Origin: Mycobacterium conspicuum | GTDB taxonomy: Bacteria > Actinomycetota > Actinomycetes > Mycobacteriales > Mycobacteriaceae | Direction: 5' to 3' | Assembly (NCBI RefSeq): GCF_010730195.1 | Contig: NZ_AP022613.1 | Span: 558,001 to 622,000, forward strand | DNA length: 64,000 bases | Translations under genes and position numbers: made by a program | Shown here: piece by piece, positions 52,751 through 60,762 of the stretch | Layout of the letters: each line of letters starts with the position of its first letter | How positions within the stretch are numbered: the first letter of the stretch is position 1 | Notes under the pieces: generated by a model | Seen by the model: only the letters and a program-made list of their open reading frames with translations | Databases searched by the model: none | What the model was told of the DNA's origin: nothing

Positions 52751-53578
52751 GTGGTTGAGCAGACCGGATCATTGCAAGGGCGGGTGGCATTCATAACCGG
52801 CGCCGCTCGTGCGCAGGGACGTGCGCATGCGGTGCGGCTGGCCGCCGAAGGAGCCGACATCATCGCGCTGGATATCTGCGCGCCGGTGTCCGACACCTTG
52901 AGCTACCCGCCGGCCACCCCGGAAGACCTCGCCGAGACGGTCCGCTTGGTGGAAGCCCAGGGCCGCAAGGTGTTGGCCCGCGAGGTGGACATCCGCGACG
53001 ACCCGGCGGTGCGGCAATTGGTGGCCGACGGCGTTGAGCAGTTCGGCCGGTTGGACATCCTGGTGGCCAACGCCGGTGTGCTGGGCTGGGGCCGGGTGTG
53101 GGAGCTGACCGACGAGCAGTGGGACACCGTCATTGGGGTGAACCTGACCGGCACCTGGCGCACGTTGCGCGCCACGATCCCCGCGATAATCGAGGCCGGC
53201 AACGGCGGCTCCATCGTCATTGTCAGTTCCGCGGCGGGCGTCCGGGCCACACCGGGCAACGGCCACTACGCGGCCAGCAAGTACGGCCTGACCGCGCTGA
53301 CCAACACGCTGGCAATCGAACTCGGCGAATACAACATCAAGGTCAACTCGATTCACCCGTACTCCGTCGACACCCCCATGATCGAGCCGGAGGCAATGAT
53401 GGAGATCTTCGCCAAGCATCCCCGCTTCGTGCACAGCTTCCCGCCAATGCCTTTGCAGTACAAGGGGTTCATGACGGCCGAGGAGGTGTCCGACGTCGTG
53501 GCGTGGCTTGCCGGTGACGGCTCGGGCACACTGTCGGGCACGCAGATCAACGTTGATAAGGGTGCCCTAAAGTACTGA
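52751..53578 (+). CDS. mycofactocin-coupled SDR-family oxidoreductase
   Basis: A 275-residue short-chain dehydrogenase. The nucleotide-binding motif is FITGAARAQGRAHAVRLAAE (GxxxxxG), with the NNAG-equivalent VANAGVLGWG and the catalytic Ser-Tyr-Lys in IVSSAAGV and HYAASKYGL. The insertion PVSDTLSYPPATPEDLAETV is typical of the mycofactocin-dependent SDRs, which hold their NAD(H) and need mycofactocin to recycle it. It corresponds to Rv0687. GTG 52751 lacks a clear binding site. The alcohol substrate is not evident; a KstR-like site suggests a sterol link. Confidence 0.9.
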   Translation: MVEQTGSLQGRVAFITGAARAQGRAHAVRLAAEGADIIALDICAPVSDTLSYPPATPEDLAETVRLVEAQGRKVLAREVDIRDDPAVRQLVADGVEQFGRLDILVANAGVLGWGRVWELTDEQWDTVIGVNLTGTWRTLRATIPAIIEAGNGGSIVIVSSAAGVRATPGNGHYAASKYGLTALTNTLAIELGEYNIKVNSIHPYSVDTPMIEPEAMMEIFAKHPRFVHSFPPMPLQYKGFMTAEEVSDVVAWLAGDGSGTLSGTQINVDKGALKY

Positions 53579-53603
53579 CGGCCCGTCGTGCTATGAACTC
53601 CAC

Positions 53604-54776
53604 GTGGAAAATAACGGAATCGTGATCGTGGGCGGGGGCCTGGCCGCGGCTCGGACCGCCGAGCAACTACGTCGGGCCCCCTACGCCGGTCCCGTCACGA
53701 TCGTCAGCGACGAGGTGCACCTCCCGTACGACCGACCGCCGCTTTCCAAGGAAGTGCTGCGCAAGGAGGTCGACGACACCGCCCTCAAACCGCGCGAGTG
53801 GTATGACGAGAACAACATCACGCTGCGCTTGGGCTCCGCCGCGACCCGCCTGGACACCCATGAGCAGACGGTGACCCTCGCCGACGGCACGGTGGTGGCC
53901 TACGACGAGTTGGTTATCGCGACCGGGCTGGTGCCACGGCGCATTCCGACCCTGCCCGATCTGGAGGGCATCCGGGTGCTGCGATCCCTCGACGAGAGCC
54001 TGGCGCTGCGCGAACACGCATCCGCCGCGCGGCATGCCGTGATCGTCGGCGCCGGCTTCATCGGCTGCGAGGTGGCCGCCAGCCTGCGCAGCGTCGGGGT
54101 GGACGTCGTGCTGGTCGAACCGCAACCACAACCGCTGGCCGCCGTGCTCGGCGAACAAATCGGCGAACTGGTGGCGCGGCTGCACCGCGACGAGGGCGTC
54201 GACGTCCGCCTCGGCGTCGGGGTCACCGAGGTGCGCGGGGAGGGACACGTCGACACCGTGGTGCTGACGGACGGCACGGAATTGCCGGCCGATCTGGTGG
54301 TGATCGGCATCGGCTCACGCCCGGCGACCGACTGGCTGGACGGCAGCGGCATCGACGTCGATAACGGTGTGCTCTGCGACGAGGCCGGTCGCACCAGCGC
54401 ACCGAACGTCTGGGCGTTGGGCGATGTCGCATCCTGGCGCGACCCGTTGGGACACCAAGCGCGCGTTGAGCATTGGAGCAATGTTGCCGACCAGGCCCGG
54501 GTCGTGGTGCCGGCGATGTTGGGGCTTGAAGCACCCGACGTCGTCGTTGTGCCGTATTTCTGGAGTGACCAGTACGACGTGAAGATCCAGTGCCTGGGCG
54601 AACCGCAGGCCACCGACATCGTGCACATGGTCGAGGACGACGGCCGTAAGTTCCTGGCGTATTACGAGCGCGACGGCAAGCTGGTCGGCGTGGTCGGTGG
54701 CGGGTTGCCCGGCAAGGTCATGAAGGTGCGGGGCAAAATCGCTGCCGGCGTGCCGATTTCGGAAATGCTGGCTTAG
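53604..54776 (+). CDS. ferredoxin reductase-type FAD/NAD(P)-dependent oxidoreductase
   Basis: A 390-residue flavoprotein of the ferredoxin/rubredoxin reductase class. It has the FAD motif VIVGGGLAAARTAEQLR at the start, the NAD(P)H motif VIVGAGFIGCEVAASLR near residue 146, and the second FAD contact NVWALGDVASW. It corresponds to Rv0688, 25 bases after the SDR, so both are probably co-transcribed. It would pass electrons from NAD(P)H to a ferredoxin, perhaps for the radical SAM enzyme MftC or a P450. No ferredoxin gene is in the window. Confidence 0.9.
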   Translation: MENNGIVIVGGGLAAARTAEQLRRAPYAGPVTIVSDEVHLPYDRPPLSKEVLRKEVDDTALKPREWYDENNITLRLGSAATRLDTHEQTVTLADGTVVAYDELVIATGLVPRRIPTLPDLEGIRVLRSLDESLALREHASAARHAVIVGAGFIGCEVAASLRSVGVDVVLVEPQPQPLAAVLGEQIGELVARLHRDEGVDVRLGVGVTEVRGEGHVDTVVLTDGTELPADLVVIGIGSRPATDWLDGSGIDVDNGVLCDEAGRTSAPNVWALGDVASWRDPLGHQARVEHWSNVADQARVVVPAMLGLEAPDVVVVPYFWSDQYDVKIQCLGEPQATDIVHMVEDDGRKFLAYYERDGKLVGVVGGGLPGKVMKVRGKIAAGVPISEMLA

Positions 54777-54782
54777 CGGACC

Positions 54783-55253
54783 GTGCAGATACGGATCGAG
54801 GGCGCCGATCTTCCGGGCTCATCCTGCGGGCCGAGTCCCGATGGCCCGCAGGGCTACCGCAACATTCATGTCGGCGTCCAGCGGCGTAACCATCGAGAAG
54901 AGCTGCTGGGCCTCGTTTCCGCCGACGCTGCCACCGCGTCGTGGATGTTGGACTGCTCGGTCGATAATCGCGGCGAAGCACCCGACGTCACCGGCCCGTA
55001 TATCCAAGGCCGGCCCGGCGGCAGGTTCATCTATCTGTCGTGGGTCGCGGTGGACGACGCCGATACCGGCAACGCCGCCAACATGTTTCGCCGAGCCAAG
55101 CTCTGGCTTGATGGCGGCGTGCCGGGAGAAACCCTGATCCAGGCCGCGGCTCGCGGGCAGCTGCTCGGGCGCCTACGACTCAGCGACGCCAAGGGCAATC
55201 CGCTCTGTGCCTCCGTGCGTCCCCCGTTGATCGCATGGTCCTGCCCCGAGTGA
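54783..55253 (+). CDS. DUF5990-like protein
   Basis: A 156-residue protein resembling the DUF5990 family by GYRNIHVGVQRRNHREELLG and GPYIQGRPGGRFIYLSW. No catalytic residues are recognised. GTG 54783 lies 6 bases after the reductase gene, so it is probably in the same transcript. It ends just before the convergent DUF2332 gene. Function unknown. Confidence 0.78.
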   Translation: MQIRIEGADLPGSSCGPSPDGPQGYRNIHVGVQRRNHREELLGLVSADAATASWMLDCSVDNRGEAPDVTGPYIQGRPGGRFIYLSWVAVDDADTGNAANMFRRAKLWLDGGVPGETLIQAAARGQLLGRLRLSDAKGNPLCASVRPPLIAWSCPE

Positions 55254-55307
55254 TCTATGCATTCGGGCGATCAGTGTGAGCACACAGCGAAAACCCTGAG
55301 TTCACAC

Positions 55308-56351
55308 TCAAAGCCAGTTCACCGGCGGCCCGTGTGGATGGCATTCGCCGAAAATCCGAAGCTTGTCGCCCGGCCAACTCCGGGCTCGCGCCAGGAATTT
55401 GAGTCCGCCGTCGGCGTCGCGCGCGGGCTCCAAAGTCAAATGCGCGAACGGTGAGGACTCACCGGCTTGCGCGGCCACCGCATCGATACCGTCGCGGATC
55501 GCGGCGCGTTCGTCGTCGGACAGGTACTGCCAGGTAATGGAGTGCCACAGCACGGTCAGCGTGCCGTCGGCGAGGGCCATGCCGGCGACCGCGTCGGCGG
55601 CCGTGAGGCGGTGCAACTGCGCCGGAACGGTGCGCGCCACCGCAATTGCGCCGCGCAGCCGCTGCAGCCGCGCGCTCTGGTCGGGCCACACGTAGCTCAG
55701 CACCGTCATTTCGCCATCGACGGTCGTGACGTCGATGGGCGCGATGTCGTATCCGTGCCGTTCCACGATGCGCACCGCGCCGTCCGGCGGCAGCTGGCCG
55801 CGCCACGCGTCGTCGATCACCACCGGCGAGTCGACAGGCCCCCACCGGCCGCCGGGGTAGGCATAGCGGTAGTGGTCGGCGCGCAGGTTGAGCCCGGCGC
55901 TCGTGCCAATCTCGAAAAGACGCACCGGCAAATCGAATTGGCGAACCAGGAACAACAGGGTGCCGATCAGCACGGCCGACCGGCCCACCTCGTTGGTCTG
56001 CGGTGGCTGGTCCAGCGCGGCGCGAAGATCGTTCATCCGGTCCCGGGCGGTGAGCAGGATTTCGGGCCACGCGGCCGCCGCGTCAAAGGTTCCGCCGGTG
56101 CTGGGATAGAAGCGTCGCAGCGTCGGTGCCCGACCGTCGAGCGCCAATCGGTGCAGGCCGCCGAGCAGTCGAAGCGGCACCGCTTGACGAGCCGAGTCGT
56201 CCTCGTGGCCGGATAGAATCGTCGCGAAGACGCCGCCGGCTTCGACATCTTGGGCCATCAGCTCGAGCAGCGCGTCGTACATCGGGGAGCCGGAGCCGCC
56301 GCAGAACTTTCCCTGCGACCGCATCGTGTGCACCAGGTGGTCGGTGTTCAA
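55308..56351 (-). CDS. DUF2332-family protein
   Basis: A 347-residue protein corresponding to Rv0690c. The family block around RLFEIGTSAGLNLRADHYRY (near residue 145) looks like a SAM-binding loop, and HSITWQYLSDDERAAI lies near the C-terminus. A methyltransferase-like fold is possible but not shown. TTG 56351 is chosen because it overlaps the mftR stop as TTGA and gives the family length. It is therefore coupled to mftR. Function unknown. Confidence 0.83.
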   Translation of the reverse strand: MNTDHLVHTMRSQGKFCGGSGSPMYDALLELMAQDVEAGGVFATILSGHEDDSARQAVPLRLLGGLHRLALDGRAPTLRRFYPSTGGTFDAAAAWPEILLTARDRMNDLRAALDQPPQTNEVGRSAVLIGTLLFLVRQFDLPVRLFEIGTSAGLNLRADHYRYAYPGGRWGPVDSPVVIDDAWRGQLPPDGAVRIVERHGYDIAPIDVTTVDGEMTVLSYVWPDQSARLQRLRGAIAVARTVPAQLHRLTAADAVAGMALADGTLTVLWHSITWQYLSDDERAAIRDGIDAVAAQAGESSPFAHLTLEPARDADGGLKFLARARSWPGDKLRIFGECHPHGPPVNWL

Positions 56352-56944
56352 GCGTTCAACTCGTTGAGTCCGGCGCCGACGACGTCGAACGCGTTCCCCA
56401 GCGCCTCGGGCAGCGTCACCGTCTCGTCGCTCAGCCACTGCTCGTAGGCGCTCAACGCCACGCCAAGCATCGTCCAGGCGACGGTCTGAGGAAGCGGGTC
56501 GGTCGTCTTGACGCCCAGGCGTGCGGCTACAAATCCGGCGATCACCTCGCGCCACCCGGCATACATGGTCATCGAATAGGCTTGCAGTTCAGCGGTTTCC
56601 AGGATGATGCGCATGCGCTGGCGGTGCCGCACGGTCTCGCTTTCGTCAAACGTGTTGAACGCCAGTAGCGCCGCGCGCAGTGCCTGGCCCATCACCACCT
56701 GAGGGTCGACGTTGTCGAGCAATTCCCGCAGATGCCCGAGATGCGCGTCGAAGTCGCCCCACAGGATGGCGTTCTTGGACGCGTAATAGCGGAACAGCGT
56801 GCGGCGCGCGATGCCGGCCGCGTGCGCGACATCGTCGACGCTCACGTCGGAGAACCCGCGGGCGGTGAACAACTCGAGCGCGACATCGGTGATGTGCGCC
56901 GGTGTCGTCGAGCGGCGCCTACCTACCCGAGACTGCGGCGACAT
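56348..56944 (-). CDS. mftR: mycofactocin system regulator MftR (TetR family)
   Basis: A 198-residue TetR regulator that sits divergently to mftA and is reported to respond to acyl-CoA. The helix-turn-helix is FSDVSVDDVAHAAGIARRTL followed by FRYYASKNAIL. ATG 56944 gives the M. tuberculosis length (Rv0691c) and follows GGAAGGG; the longer upstream frame runs into the promoter region. The 88-base region to mftA holds an inverted repeat that may be its operator. Confidence 0.92.
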   Translation of the reverse strand: MSPQSRVGRRRSTTPAHITDVALELFTARGFSDVSVDDVAHAAGIARRTLFRYYASKNAILWGDFDAHLGHLRELLDNVDPQVVMGQALRAALLAFNTFDESETVRHRQRMRIILETAELQAYSMTMYAGWREVIAGFVAARLGVKTTDPLPQTVAWTMLGVALSAYEQWLSDETVTLPEALGNAFDVVGAGLNELNA

Positions 56945-56996
56945 CCGACCCGCCCTTCCATTGCGGCACTCGATGCCATATTGTGTCCAGAACGAT

Positions 56997-57020
56997 CTCT
57001 TGTTGTCGAGTCCCAAAGAG
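56997..57020. promoter_or_regulatory. inverted repeat between mftR and mftA
   Basis: CTCTTG (56997-57002) and CAAAGAG (57014-57020) form an imperfect inverted repeat 12 to 36 bases before the mftA start. TATTGT at 56979-56984 could be a -10 box for mftA, but no good -35 is present. Binding by MftR is inferred from position only. Confidence 0.35.
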
Positions 57021-57032
57021 AGGCAAATTCAC

Positions 57033-57131
57033 ATGGACCAGGTTGTTCCCGAGAACCAGACCGAAACCGAGCTCGTCACCGAGACCCTGGTCGAAGAGGT
57101 GTCCATCGACGGTATGTGCGGGGTCTACTGA
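57033..57131 (+). CDS. mftA: mycofactocin precursor peptide MftA
   Basis: A 32-residue peptide ending in IDGMCGVY, the hallmark of mycofactocin precursors. MftC decarboxylates and cross-links the C-terminal Val-Tyr, and the rest is removed by MftE and peptidases. The remaining sequence is acidic (PENQTETELVTETLVEEVS), the leader recognised by MftB. ATG 57033 follows AAAGAGAGG. mftB starts 2 bases after the stop. Confidence 0.97.
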   Translation: MDQVVPENQTETELVTETLVEEVSIDGMCGVY

Positions 57132-57133
57132 CC

Positions 57134-57463
57134 GTGACGGCGCCCGCCCGGGCCGCGGTCGATCGCCCTACCCCGCCCGCATCGTCGCCGGGTGCGTTCG
57201 ATCCCGATCGGGGCTGGCGGTTGCATCCCCAGGTGGCGGTTCGGCCGGAGCCGTTCGGCGCGCTGCTCTATCACTTTGGGACCCGCAAGCTGTCCTTTCT
57301 GAAAAATCGCACCATCCTCGCGGTGGTGCGGTCGTTGGCCGAGCATCCCGATGTCCGGTCCGCCTGCCGCGCCGCGGGCGTCGACGATTCCGAGCAGGCG
57401 CCCTACCTGCACGCGCTGGGCGTGCTGGCCGATTCCCACATGCTGGTACCCGAGGAGGGTTAG
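57134..57463 (+). CDS. mftB: mycofactocin precursor-binding chaperone MftB
   Basis: A 109-residue peptide-binding protein of the RRE type that hands MftA to MftC. It has the conserved VAVRPEPFGALLYHFGTRKL and LSFLKNRTILAVVRSL. The first 25 residues are Ala/Pro-rich and variable. GTG 57134 is 2 bases after mftA, and mftC starts directly after its stop. It corresponds to Rv0692. Confidence 0.95.
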   Translation: MTAPARAAVDRPTPPASSPGAFDPDRGWRLHPQVAVRPEPFGALLYHFGTRKLSFLKNRTILAVVRSLAEHPDVRSACRAAGVDDSEQAPYLHALGVLADSHMLVPEEG

Positions 57464-58636
57464 GTGAGCGCCCCGACAGCGCCGGTGCCCCGGCTGATCG
57501 AGCAGTTCGAGCGCGGCCTCGACGCGCCCATCTGCCTGACCTGGGAGCTGACCTACGCGTGCAATCTGGCTTGCGTGCACTGCCTTTCGTCGTCAGGTAA
57601 GCGCGACCCCCGCGAGCTGTCCACCCGCCAGTGCATGGACATCATTGACGAAATGCAGCGCATGCAGGTGTTCTACGTGAACATCGGCGGTGGGGAACCC
57701 ACTGTGCGGCCGGACTTTTGGGAGTTGGTGGACTACGCCACCGCGCACCACGTCGGCGTGAAGTTCTCCACCAACGGTGTCCGCATCACCCCCGAGGTCG
57801 CCGAACGCTTGGCGGCCAGTGACTACGTCGATGTCCAGATCTCGCTTGACGGCGCCACCGCCGAGGTCAACGACGCCGTGCGCGGTGCCGGGTCCTACGC
57901 CATGGCGGTGCGCGCGCTGGAGAACCTCGCGGCCGCCGGCTTCCGAGACGCCAAGATCTCCGTCGTGGTCACCCGGCACAACGTCGGCCAGCTCGACGAA
58001 TTCGCCGCCCTGGCAAGCCGTTACGGCGCGACGCTGCGGATCACCCGGCTGCGTCCCTCGGGCCGCGGCGCCGACGTGTGGGGAGACCTGCACCCCACCG
58101 CCGACCAGCAGGTGCAGCTGTACGAGTGGTTGGTCGCCAAGGGCGAGCGGGTGCTCACCGGCGACTCCTTCTTTCACCTGGCGCCGCTCGGGCAATCCGG
58201 CGCGCTCGCGGGTTTGAATATGTGCGGCGCCGGACGGGTGGTGTGCCTGATCGACCCGGTGGGCGACGTGTACGCGTGTCCGTTCGCCATCCACGACCGC
58301 TTCCTGGCCGGAAATGTGTTGTCCGATGGAGGTTTTGACAACGTCTGGAAGAACGCCCCGCTGTTTCGCGAGCTGCGCGAGCCGCAGTCCGCGGGCGCCT
58401 GCTCCAGTTGCGGACACTACGACAGCTGCCGGGGCGGTTGCATGGCCGCCAAGTTCTTCACCGGCCTGCCGCTGGACGGTCCCGACCCCGAATGTGTGCA
58501 AGGGTACGGTGCGCCGGCATTGTCGCGCGAGCGGCAGACGCCGCGGCCGCGGGTCGACCACTCGCGCGGGCAGCCCGTCCCGCTGACGCTTTCCATGAGG
58601 CCTCCCGCCCGCATGTGTAACGAAAGCCCGCTGTAG
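57464..58636 (+). CDS. mftC: mycofactocin radical SAM maturase MftC
   Basis: A 390-residue radical SAM/SPASM enzyme. The radical SAM cluster motif is Cys33-x3-Cys37-x2-Cys40 (CNLACVHC). The C-terminal SPASM domain supplies further cysteines in MCGAGRVVC, YACPF, CSSCGHYDSC, RGGC and PDPEC for two auxiliary clusters. It oxidatively decarboxylates the C-terminal Tyr of MftA and links it to Val. GTG 57464 directly follows the mftB stop. It corresponds to Rv0693. Confidence 0.97.
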   Translation: MSAPTAPVPRLIEQFERGLDAPICLTWELTYACNLACVHCLSSSGKRDPRELSTRQCMDIIDEMQRMQVFYVNIGGGEPTVRPDFWELVDYATAHHVGVKFSTNGVRITPEVAERLAASDYVDVQISLDGATAEVNDAVRGAGSYAMAVRALENLAAAGFRDAKISVVVTRHNVGQLDEFAALASRYGATLRITRLRPSGRGADVWGDLHPTADQQVQLYEWLVAKGERVLTGDSFFHLAPLGQSGALAGLNMCGAGRVVCLIDPVGDVYACPFAIHDRFLAGNVLSDGGFDNVWKNAPLFRELREPQSAGACSSCGHYDSCRGGCMAAKFFTGLPLDGPDPECVQGYGAPALSRERQTPRPRVDHSRGQPVPLTLSMRPPARMCNESPL

Positions 58637-58638
58637 CC

Positions 58639-59835
58639 GTGGCCTCTAGCTCTGAATGGTTCGAAACAGTTGCCATCGCGCAGCAACGCGCTAAACGGCG
58701 GCTGCCGAAATCGGTTTACTCTGCGCTAGTGGCGGCCAGTGAAAAAGGAATTACGGTCGCCGACAATGTCGAGGCTTTCGGTGAACTCGGCTTCGCGCCA
58801 CATGTCGTTGGTGCGGCGGAAAAGCGCGATTTGTCGACCACCGTTATGGGCCAAGACATTTCGCTGCCGGTCATCATTTCACCGACCGGTGTGCAGGCCG
58901 TCGACCCAGACGGCGAGGTCGCCGTCGCTCGCGCCGCGGCGGCACGTGGGACCGCGATGGGCTTGTCCTCGTTCGCCAGTAAGCCGATCGAAGAGGTGAT
59001 CGCCGCCAACCCCAAACTCTTCTTCCAGGTCTACTGGCTGGGCGGCCGCGACGCCATCGCCGAGCGGGTGGAGCGGGCCCGTCAGGCCGGCGCCGTCGGC
59101 TTGATCGTCACCACCGACTGGAGCTTCTCGCACGGCCGCGATTGGGGCAGCCCCAAGATCCCGGAACAGATGAACCTGCGGACGATCCTGCGGTTGTCCC
59201 CGGAGGCCGCCTTCAAGCCACGCTGGCTGTGGAAGTACGGCAAGACGTTGCGCCCGCCGGACCTGCGGGTGCCGAACCAGGCGCGCCGGGGCGAGCCCGG
59301 CCCGCCCTTCTTCGCCGCCTACGGCGAGTGGATGGGCACACCGCCACCGACCTGGGAAGACATCTCCTGGCTCCGCGAACTGTGGGGCGGGCCCTTCATG
59401 CTCAAGGGTGTGATGCGCGTCGACGATGCCAAAAGAGCCGTGGATGCGGGTGTTTCGGCGATCTCGGTGTCCAACCACGGCGGCAACAACCTGGACGGCA
59501 CCCCCGCGTCGATTCGCGCGCTGCCCGCGGTGGCGGCGGCGGTCGGCGACCAGATCGAGGTGTTGCTGGACGGCGGCATCCGTCGTGGCAGCGATGTGGT
59601 CAAGGCGGTGGCGCTGGGCGCGCGTGCGGTCATGATCGGCCGCGCCTACCTGTGGGGCCTCGCGGCAAGTGGCCAGTCCGGCGTCGAAAACGTCCTCGAC
59701 ATTTTGCGCGGCGGCATCGACTCCGCGCTGATGGGCCTCGGCCGAGCCTCGGTCCACGACCTCGGCCCGGATGACGTTCTGGTTCCGTCGGGGTTTGCCC
59801 GGGTCCTCGGTGAGCCGACCACCGAGAAGCGCTAG
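58639..59835 (+). CDS. mftD: mycofactocin FMN oxidoreductase MftD
   Basis: A 398-residue FMN enzyme of the lactate/glycolate oxidase family (Rv0694, formerly lldD1). It has the FMN-binding blocks ISPTGVQAVDPDGEVAVAR, the catalytic SVSNHGGNNLDGTPASIRAL, and DGGIRRGSDVVKAVALGA with GRAYLWGLA. It oxidatively deaminates the MftE product to give premycofactocin, the redox-active core. GTG 58639 is 2 bases after mftC. A 122-base gap to mftE follows, unlike the tight spacing of mftA-D. Confidence 0.95.
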   Translation: MASSSEWFETVAIAQQRAKRRLPKSVYSALVAASEKGITVADNVEAFGELGFAPHVVGAAEKRDLSTTVMGQDISLPVIISPTGVQAVDPDGEVAVARAAAARGTAMGLSSFASKPIEEVIAANPKLFFQVYWLGGRDAIAERVERARQAGAVGLIVTTDWSFSHGRDWGSPKIPEQMNLRTILRLSPEAAFKPRWLWKYGKTLRPPDLRVPNQARRGEPGPPFFAAYGEWMGTPPPTWEDISWLRELWGGPFMLKGVMRVDDAKRAVDAGVSAISVSNHGGNNLDGTPASIRALPAVAAAVGDQIEVLLDGGIRRGSDVVKAVALGARAVMIGRAYLWGLAASGQSGVENVLDILRGGIDSALMGLGRASVHDLGPDDVLVPSGFARVLGEPTTEKR

Positions 59836-59957
59836 ACACATAAATCCAAACCGTGGTACAGGCGTGGCAATCGTGGCGGACGAGCCGAATTTCAACTCAT
59901 CAATCGTCCGGGCGATAAAAAAAATTAAATGGATGGTGCAACAATGGTGCACACCAG
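59836..59957 (+). other. AT-rich gap between mftD and mftE with a possible leader ORF
   Basis: This 122-base gap contains a run of eight A (59917-59924) in an AT-rich block that is rare for this genome. A 10-codon frame (ATG 59929, MDGATMVHTR) ends with a TGA that overlaps the mftE GTG as GTGA. It has no ribosome-binding site. It may be a second promoter region, a coupling leader, or neither. Confidence 0.35.
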
Positions 59958-60701
59958 GTGAATTCGTCCTACCATCGGCGAGTGCCCGTACGCGTCGAAC
60001 TGGGGAATGCGACGTCTACCGAGCTATCCACCGTACCGCCGTCGTTGCTGGTCCCACTGGGCTCGACCGAGCAGCACGGTCCACACCTGCCCCTGGACAC
60101 TGACACCCGGATCGCCGCGGCGGTCGCCCGACGCGCGGGAGTCCGCCTCGCGCACGACTGGCTGGTGGCGCCCGCCATCGCCTACGGAGCCAGCGGTGAG
60201 CATCAGGAGTTCGCCGGCACCATCTCCATCGGCACCGAGGCCCTGACGCTGCTGCTGGTGGAGTACGGAAGGTCGGCGGCCTGCTGGGCCGCCCGGCTGG
60301 TCTTCGTCAACGGTCACGGCGGCAACGCGGAGGCGCTGTCGCGCGCGGTGCGCCGGCTGCGTGCCGAGGGCCGCGACGTCGCGTGGTGCCCGTGCGCCGC
60401 CGTCGGCGGCTCGAAACCGGCCGACGCTCACGCCGGACATACCGAAACGTCGGTGTTGCTCCATATTTCGCCGAACGACGTCCTGACCGACCGCTGGCTC
60501 GCCGGCAACGGCGCGCCGCTGTCCGAACTGCTGCCGTCCATGCGCCGCGGGGGAGTGGCCGCGGTGAGCCCGGTCGGCGTCTTAGGGGACCCGACGACCG
60601 CGACGGCAGTCGAGGGCGAACGCATCCTCGACCAGATGGTCGACGGCTGCGTGACTCGAGTCGCGCGGTGGGCGCCCGGTCCCGACGGGATGCTGACATG
60701 A
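59958..60701 (+). CDS. mftE: mycofactocin precursor peptidase MftE (creatininase family)
   Basis: A 247-residue metal-dependent amidohydrolase of the creatininase family that cuts the modified Val-Tyr dipeptide from MftA. The metal ligands lie in LGSTEQHGPHLPLDTDTRIA, VNGHGGNAE and DAHAGHTETSVLL. It corresponds to Rv0695. The start is uncertain: GTG 59958 and GTG 59982 are in frame and neither has a clear ribosome-binding site. Confidence 0.93.
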   Translation: MNSSYHRRVPVRVELGNATSTELSTVPPSLLVPLGSTEQHGPHLPLDTDTRIAAAVARRAGVRLAHDWLVAPAIAYGASGEHQEFAGTISIGTEALTLLLVEYGRSAACWAARLVFVNGHGGNAEALSRAVRRLRAEGRDVAWCPCAAVGGSKPADAHAGHTETSVLLHISPNDVLTDRWLAGNGAPLSELLPSMRRGGVAAVSPVGVLGDPTTATAVEGERILDQMVDGCVTRVARWAPGPDGMLT

Positions 60702-60762
60702 GGCGCACCGGCGACAATTCACAAATGACGCGGACGAGTCGTGATGCGGAGGAGCGGTGCTC

